Assembly: GCA_905235325.1 (NCBI GenBank)
Contig: CAJOLE010000004.1
Location: forward strand, 1 to 54,542
From: an uncultured Prevotella sp.
GTDB lineage: Bacteria > Bacteroidota > Bacteroidia > Bacteroidales > Bacteroidaceae
Length of the DNA stretch: 54,542 nucleotides
Direction: 5' to 3'
Part shown: positions 49,996-54,542 of the stretch, one piece after another
Position numbering within the stretch: the stretch's first letter is position 1
Layout: the number at the start of each line of letters is the position of its first letter
Translations under genes and position numbers: made by a program
The notes under the pieces: model-generated
Databases searched by the model: none
Seen by the model: the letters and a program-made list of their open reading frames with translations, nothing else
Told to the model about the DNA's origin: nothing

Positions 49996-51360
49996 TTATT
50001 TTCGTAGAGTCTCGACGATGCGGGCCAGCTGGTTGGGGATGCGTATCTGCTGCGGGCACTTCGAGAGGCACTCCTCGCAGTCCTGACACTTGTGGGCCCA
50101 CGTCTTCTCGTCGGCCAGTGCCTTCTTGAAACCTTCGGCGAACTGCTGCTTGCGCTCGGCGTAGTCGGCGGCCGACTTGTCGGGCAGTGGCAGCACGTGG
50201 CTGTTGACGGCCTCGTTGTAGTAGGCGAAGTTGGCGGGGATGTTCACGCCGTAGGGGCAGGGCATACAGTATTCGCACGTGGTACACGGAACGGTGGGGA
50301 AGCCCGACATCTGGTCGGCAATCTTTGCCAGCAGCTGGTTCTCGGCCTCGGTGCAGGGGTCGATGGGCGAGAAGGTCTTGATGTTCTCCTCCAGATGGTC
50401 CATGCGGTTCATGCCGCTCAGAATGGTCAGCACGTTGGGGTAGGAGCCCACCCAGCGGAAGGCCCAGCGTGCCGCGCTGTCGTCGGGGTGGATGGCCTTC
50501 AGCTGGTCGCTCAGCTCCTGGGCCATGCGCCCGAAGGCTCCGCCGCGCAGCGGTTCCATGATGACGCACTGCACGCCCGACTTGCGGCACTTGTCGTAGA
50601 GGTATTCCGCATCGGCATCCGACCGCCGCCCGCCGCGCATCGAAGCGTGGCGCCAGTCGAGGAAGTTCATCTGAATCTGGCAGAAGTCCCAGTGGTACTC
50701 CTCCTGACGGTCGAGCAGCCAGTCGAAGTCGCGCACGTCGCCGTGGTACGAGAATCCGAGGTGCTTGATGCGGCCTGCCTCGCGCTCCTTCAGCAGGAAG
50801 TCGAGGAGTCCGTTGTCGAGGAAGCGCCCCTTCAGCGAGTCCATGCCGCCGCCGATGGCGTGCAGCAGGTAGTAGTCGATGTAGTCGACCTTCAGCCGTT
50901 CCATCGACCGCTCGTACATGGCCTTCGAGTCGTCGAACGACCAAGAGCGCTGGTTCTGGTTCGACATCTTCGTGGCCACGAAGTACTTGTTGCGCGGGTG
51001 GCGCGACAGGGCGTTGCCCATCAGCACCTCCGACTGTCCGCCCATGTACACCGGTGCCGTGTCGTAGTAGTTCACGCCGTGCTCGATGGCATAGTCCACC
51101 AGTTGGTTCACCTCGTCCTGGTTGTTGGGCAGCCGCATCATGCCGAAGCCCAGGAGCGAGATCTGCTCGCCCGAGCCGTGCTGCACCCTATAGGTCATGC
51201 GGTTGTCGTTTCCGTTTTTGTTGTCGTTTTCGTTCCCGTCCCTTCTCTGAGCCAGGACGTTCAGCGGCTCCATCGCCATCATGGCCATTGCCGAGCCAGC
51301 CCCCAGTCCTAAACGTCGCAGGAAATCGCGGCGGCTCATGTCTTTCTGTTCTTTTTTCAT
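49996..51360 (-). CDS. Tat-exported aldo/keto reductase with two 4Fe-4S clusters
   Basis: 454 residues. MSRRDFLRRLGLGAGSAMAM is a twin-arginine signal. The aldo/keto reductase barrel (about 55-330) keeps the catalytic residues: Asp and Tyr in YYDTAPVYMGG, Lys in VATKMSN and His in YYLLHAIGG. The C-terminal part carries two ferredoxin-like clusters, CTTCEYCMPCPYGVNIP (about 373-389) and CQDCEECLSKCPQQIRIP (about 425-442). Members with this layout are common in anaerobes; their substrates are mostly unknown. A low-complexity NENDNKNGNDN stretch follows the signal peptide, encoded by a ttgtcgttttcgtt repeat. It lies between two CotH-type genes, 70 bp after one and 10 bp before the other, without a visible promoter. 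Confidence 0.88.
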   Translation of the reverse strand: MKKEQKDMSRRDFLRRLGLGAGSAMAMMAMEPLNVLAQRRDGNENDNKNGNDNRMTYRVQHGSGEQISLLGFGMMRLPNNQDEVNQLVDYAIEHGVNYYDTAPVYMGGQSEVLMGNALSRHPRNKYFVATKMSNQNQRSWSFDDSKAMYERSMERLKVDYIDYYLLHAIGGGMDSLKGRFLDNGLLDFLLKEREAGRIKHLGFSYHGDVRDFDWLLDRQEEYHWDFCQIQMNFLDWRHASMRGGRRSDADAEYLYDKCRKSGVQCVIMEPLRGGAFGRMAQELSDQLKAIHPDDSAARWAFRWVGSYPNVLTILSGMNRMDHLEENIKTFSPIDPCTEAENQLLAKIADQMSGFPTVPCTTCEYCMPCPYGVNIPANFAYYNEAVNSHVLPLPDKSAADYAERKQQFAEGFKKALADEKTWAHKCQDCEECLSKCPQQIRIPNQLARIVETLRK

Positions 51361-51430
51361 GTTTTTATTCTATACTTTTAGATAGATTTCCGTTATGTTT
51401 AGTGTTTAACCATCCTCTGTCCACCATCCA

Positions 51431-54289
51431 CTATTGTGCTCCAGTTATCTTTTTCACAAGTTCCGTCACGTCGGCGATGTTGACCGTGCCGTCGTCATTC
51501 ACGTCGTTGATCCAAAGGCCGTTGGTCGTGGTGTCGCCGTTGCTCTTGCCCAGGATGATGCTGACGAGCTCATCCACGTCGGCAAAGGTGAGTTCACCGT
51601 CACGGTTGACGTCGCCCTTGACGAGGTATCCGGCAATGATGAGTGCCTCAGTGGGGTCGAAGTCGGCCACGGGGCTGATTTTCCAGCGGTTGCCGTCGTC
51701 AGGTTTTGACCAACTGTCAATGACAATAGTATAATCGTTGTTGTTGACATACCGCAGGTCGTAGCGTGACAACGACGTAAGCATCATGTGCCGGTAGTCT
51801 CCGTCGGGATTGTCGGTGGTGAAGTAGCAGGGTGAGCCTAATCGGGCGACGAACGTATTGTCGGCCCTGAGGAACTTCTTGTTGTATGGGCTGTAAAGGT
51901 AGTTCTTGCCCTTGATGTTGATGATGGCGAACTGCTTCTCCTCGTCAGTAGCACCGTTCCGTCTCTGACCTGCATCCAATCCCGTTCCGTCGGCATTCAG
52001 GACGAGCCCGCCGCGACGGCAGGTGAGGGTGTAGAGCTTGGTGTTGTCGAAGAAGTCGGTCTCAGGCTCGACAAATTCAGGACGGACGACGTCGTTCATG
52101 ACGTCTTCGTAGATTTTGTCGGCTCGCTTCTGCAGCCAATTGGTGGCCGTCGCCACCTGCAATGCGTAGTTGGTAGGGTCGCTCGTCCAGCGTTCACTGT
52201 TGTGCTCGAACGATTTGTGCGCATAGTCGTAGTAGTCCTGCACATACTCCAGGAGCTCCGTCAGGCCGTCCTGCATGAACGACTGCCAGAGAGCCTTGTA
52301 GGTATCGTTGAGGGCGGGCGAACTGAAGCGCAGGTCGCAAACGAACTCGCGGGCCTCGAAGTTGGGCATGTTGGTCCAGTAGTTGTCGGTAGTGCTGGCC
52401 GTGAAATAGCTGTGATTAATTTCGTAGCCGAAAGCCCAGTCGAGATCCCAGACGGGGCCGAACACGTATTTGCTTTGGTCGCTCAGGAAGTTTTCGCGGT
52501 AGCAGAAGGTGCTCTTGGGGTGGTAGAACTCGTAGTTGCAGACCAGCTCGTTCACCATCATGAAACGTGCCAGCTGGTCTATGTCGACGAACTCCGAGAT
52601 GTCATCCCCCTCAAGGAGTGCCGTGAGAAAGCTGTCGAAGGCCGACTCCACCGTTTCGAGCGTGATGTTCGAGGTGTCCTCCGAGAAGTCGGGCTCCTTG
52701 ATGTTGATGGGCAGGTTATAGGGGTCGGAACGGAACTTCTGCCCATCGGGCTCGTCATAGTAGGTGTCCAGTTCCAGCAGGGCTGCCGCACTCTCGTCTT
52801 CCAGTTCAATGCTGTTGTTGGAGAATCCCACCTTCTCCGTCAGGTTGTAGCTGCCGGCATATTCGCCGTTCATATACAGCTCCACGGGCACGATGTGGTT
52901 GGGGGCTGCCGTCTCTATCAGGTTGGCAGCCTTCATCCCTATGGCGTTCGCCATCAGCGAGCCCGTCTGGTGATTGGAGAGGAGCACCCAGCTCTTGCCC
53001 TTCGTCATGCCGAGGGGGCTCACCTTGGAACTGAACTTCAGGCGATAGGGCTTCTTATCCCACCCCCAGCTGGTATTGCCGCGCCCTTTGATCTGCACGG
53101 CTGTTGCCGGCATTGACGGGAAGGCTCCCTTGCCGTCGATGGTAATCTCGGCATTCAGATAGTATTCCTTGCTCGTGACAGGCTGGCCACCCTCCGTATT
53201 GATGTCAATGCGGGGAACGCCTTCGGCCCGGTCGGTCAGCCAGTCGACGTGCACCCTGACATAGCGCCCGTAGGGTTGCATGGAAAACTCCGTCCCGTCA
53301 GCCGAAGGGAGCAGAATTGACGAACCCAGGGGGGCAATCAGGTAGTAGATGTCTCTGTCGAAGCGCAGCCGCGTGACCTTGCTCTCCTGAAGCTCGCCGT
53401 CGACATAGACGCTGACAACAGCGTTGTCAGGCAGCTTGAAAGACGGTGTCAGGCGCTTGCCGATGGCACCGACCTTCACGTTCACCGTGTCGCCGGTCTG
53501 CTCGCCTATGGCGTCGGTGAACAATTGGTCGTTGAACTTGTTGTTGAACTTATAGGACTCAAAAGTGGGGAAGTCCGTGGGGGCTTGCTCGCTGACAGAA
53601 TCCACGTCGGTCAGCTCATAGCTGTAGGTCCCGCCTGCCTTCGTCGTGACGACCAGTCGCCCGGCCTCCTCGGTGTGTGACGCGACGTATTCCAGAGGAA
53701 AGGCTTCAAGGCGTCCGTCCGTCAGCTGTATGTGCAGTGCTTTGGGAAAACTGGGCATGTCGTTCTCCTCAGTCGGGCTGTCAGTCTCCTTCTTTTGGAA
53801 GATAAAGCGTTCGTTTGGGTCGCGTGAGTTTCCGGCGTAGGTGCCCAGCAGTCCCTGGTCGGCACGCAGGTTCCACCAGTAGGCGTTGTCTACAGTGCTC
53901 TGAACGCTCAGCGTCCCGTCGGCGTTCTCGCTGATGTTCCAGAATTGCGCTCCTTCCGCAGGCTCCTTCGACAGCGTCATCCATTTATAGTAGGCATCCA
54001 CGCGCCCTGTCGTGTAAACAAGGTATTCGCCCGACACTTCATTGCGGAACGTGTACCCCGACTCCGTCAGCGTCACAATCCAGAAGCCGTCGTCGGCAAT
54101 GTCGTTGCCGTCGGAGACATAACAGATGTATGGATCGACGTTATGCCTGCTGCCAAGGGCAACATACCCGGACGCCTGCTGACAAGTGATAGAGTAGACA
54201 CCATCCTCAAGGGGAACACCAGCTGCCGCAGGCGTGCCGAACACGCAACACGCCAGGATTGTCATGTACAGAGTTAATAGATGCTTCAT
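51431..54289 (-). CDS. CotH kinase-like secreted protein with dockerin-like tail
   Basis: 952 residues with a signal peptide (MKHLLTLYMTILACCVFG). An N-terminal beta-trefoil-like segment (about 25-165, YSITCQQASGYVALGSRHN) is echoed near residue 755 (LYTLTCRRGGLVLNADG). The CotH kinase-like domain (about 355-700) has VQIKGRGNTSWGWDKKPYRLKF, PVELYMNGEYAGSYNLTEKV and FGPVWDLDWAFG with the acidic residues expected at the metal site. Residues about 890-952 form a dockerin-like pair (GDVNRDGELTFADVDELVSI and DVNDDGTVNIADVTELVKKI). It is the first gene of the cluster behind a good promoter. Its substrate and partners are unknown. Confidence 0.85.
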   Translation of the reverse strand: MKHLLTLYMTILACCVFGTPAAAGVPLEDGVYSITCQQASGYVALGSRHNVDPYICYVSDGNDIADDGFWIVTLTESGYTFRNEVSGEYLVYTTGRVDAYYKWMTLSKEPAEGAQFWNISENADGTLSVQSTVDNAYWWNLRADQGLLGTYAGNSRDPNERFIFQKKETDSPTEENDMPSFPKALHIQLTDGRLEAFPLEYVASHTEEAGRLVVTTKAGGTYSYELTDVDSVSEQAPTDFPTFESYKFNNKFNDQLFTDAIGEQTGDTVNVKVGAIGKRLTPSFKLPDNAVVSVYVDGELQESKVTRLRFDRDIYYLIAPLGSSILLPSADGTEFSMQPYGRYVRVHVDWLTDRAEGVPRIDINTEGGQPVTSKEYYLNAEITIDGKGAFPSMPATAVQIKGRGNTSWGWDKKPYRLKFSSKVSPLGMTKGKSWVLLSNHQTGSLMANAIGMKAANLIETAAPNHIVPVELYMNGEYAGSYNLTEKVGFSNNSIELEDESAAALLELDTYYDEPDGQKFRSDPYNLPINIKEPDFSEDTSNITLETVESAFDSFLTALLEGDDISEFVDIDQLARFMMVNELVCNYEFYHPKSTFCYRENFLSDQSKYVFGPVWDLDWAFGYEINHSYFTASTTDNYWTNMPNFEAREFVCDLRFSSPALNDTYKALWQSFMQDGLTELLEYVQDYYDYAHKSFEHNSERWTSDPTNYALQVATATNWLQKRADKIYEDVMNDVVRPEFVEPETDFFDNTKLYTLTCRRGGLVLNADGTGLDAGQRRNGATDEEKQFAIINIKGKNYLYSPYNKKFLRADNTFVARLGSPCYFTTDNPDGDYRHMMLTSLSRYDLRYVNNNDYTIVIDSWSKPDDGNRWKISPVADFDPTEALIIAGYLVKGDVNRDGELTFADVDELVSIILGKSNGDTTTNGLWINDVNDDGTVNIADVTELVKKITGAQ

Positions 54290-54337
54290 GCCATTTCCGT
54301 TTTAAGTATTTATCTGTCAGTTATTGGTACGCGGCCG

Positions 54338-54368
54338 CAAAGTTACATAATAATGCTGACGTAGCAAA
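54338..54368 (-). promoter_or_regulatory. Bacteroidetes-type promoter of the CotH cluster
   Basis: On the minus strand TTTG at 54368-54365 and TAacTTTG at 54345-54338 are 19 nt apart. It lies about 50 bp upstream of the CotH-like gene start. Confidence 0.75.
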
Positions 54369-54471
54369 ACGATTTTGGAAGATTAACGCAATTCGTCCCA
54401 TAAATATAAGGTAATTCGAGGAAAATTGAGGAAAGTCGGCTCAGTAAAGTATTTGTTTTAGATATTGGAGC

Positions 54472-54542
54472 TTATTCCTCCTCATTGGCATAGAGGGTAC
54501 GAAACATCCGCAGCGTGTCCTTATAGGGCTTCTTCACTTCAT
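54472..54542 (-). CDS. 3' end of an unidentified gene, cut by the window edge
   Basis: The minus strand is open from the window edge to a TAA at 54472-54474, reading EVKKPYKDTLRMFRTLYANEEE. Too little is present to identify a family. It lies upstream of, and on the same strand as, the CotH cluster, with the cluster promoter in between. Confidence 0.5.
   Translation of the reverse strand, partial: EVKKPYKDTLRMFRTLYANEEE

Overview
The window looks like a chromosomal segment of a GC-rich Prevotella-like member of the Bacteroidales. The evidence is several promoters of the TTTG-N19/20-TAnnTTTG type, a SusC/SusD pair, TonB-linked B12 uptake genes, the gene order trpB-E-G-D-C-F-A, dockerin-like and short 'KGxYIxxGKK'-type C-terminal tails on secreted proteins, and many short GC-rich intergenic repeats. 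No rRNA, tRNA, transposase or CRISPR array was seen.

Region 1 (1-9174, + strand) is a corrinoid locus. A promoter and a cobalamin riboswitch (about 330-495) lead into a BtuB-type receptor, a BtuG-like surface lipoprotein, a conserved cell-surface protein, a DUF4465-type protein, a BtuF-type binding protein and a BtuC permease. cobS then follows behind its own promoter. Junctions overlap or are tight, which implies one operon. No BtuD ATPase is present. The 5' end of the BtuG-like gene is buried in a 290-bp array of REP-like repeats that breaks the expected reading frame.

Region 2 (9559-36284, - strand) is a pectin/rhamnogalacturonan utilisation locus in three transcription blocks. The first is SusC, SusD, a beta-helix surface lipoprotein, a small lipoprotein and a secreted protein, closed by a good terminator. 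The second is PL1, GH3, a CE12-type acetylesterase and a GH106-type rhamnosidase. The third is a 1624-residue GH28-GH105-third-module protein followed by a second PL1. Together they would cleave, deacetylate and trim galacturonan and rhamnogalacturonan at the surface and in the periplasm. No regulator gene lies in the window.

Region 3 (36376-43045, - strand) is a complete tryptophan operon behind a leader that was not expected from gene calling alone: an 18-residue peptide with three consecutive Trp codons, followed by a 12-bp terminator hairpin. This is a textbook attenuator layout.

Region 4 (43074-54542, - strand) is a group of secreted proteins of uncertain role: a CotH-kinase-like protein with a dockerin-like tail, a Tat-type Fe-S aldo/keto reductase, a 1742-residue protein with two lamin-tail domains around a CotH-like domain, and a Cthe_2159-like carbohydrate-binding protein with a dockerin-like tail. 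A cut-off gene sits at the right edge.

The most unusual theme is repeats inside genes. REP-like elements sit in frame inside the GH106 gene and the trimodular gene. A small palindrome whose arms vary in a compensating way occurs at least four times inside reading frames. Intergenic islands combine 21-nt tandem repeats with 'aggtgtaggttc' repeats at three places.
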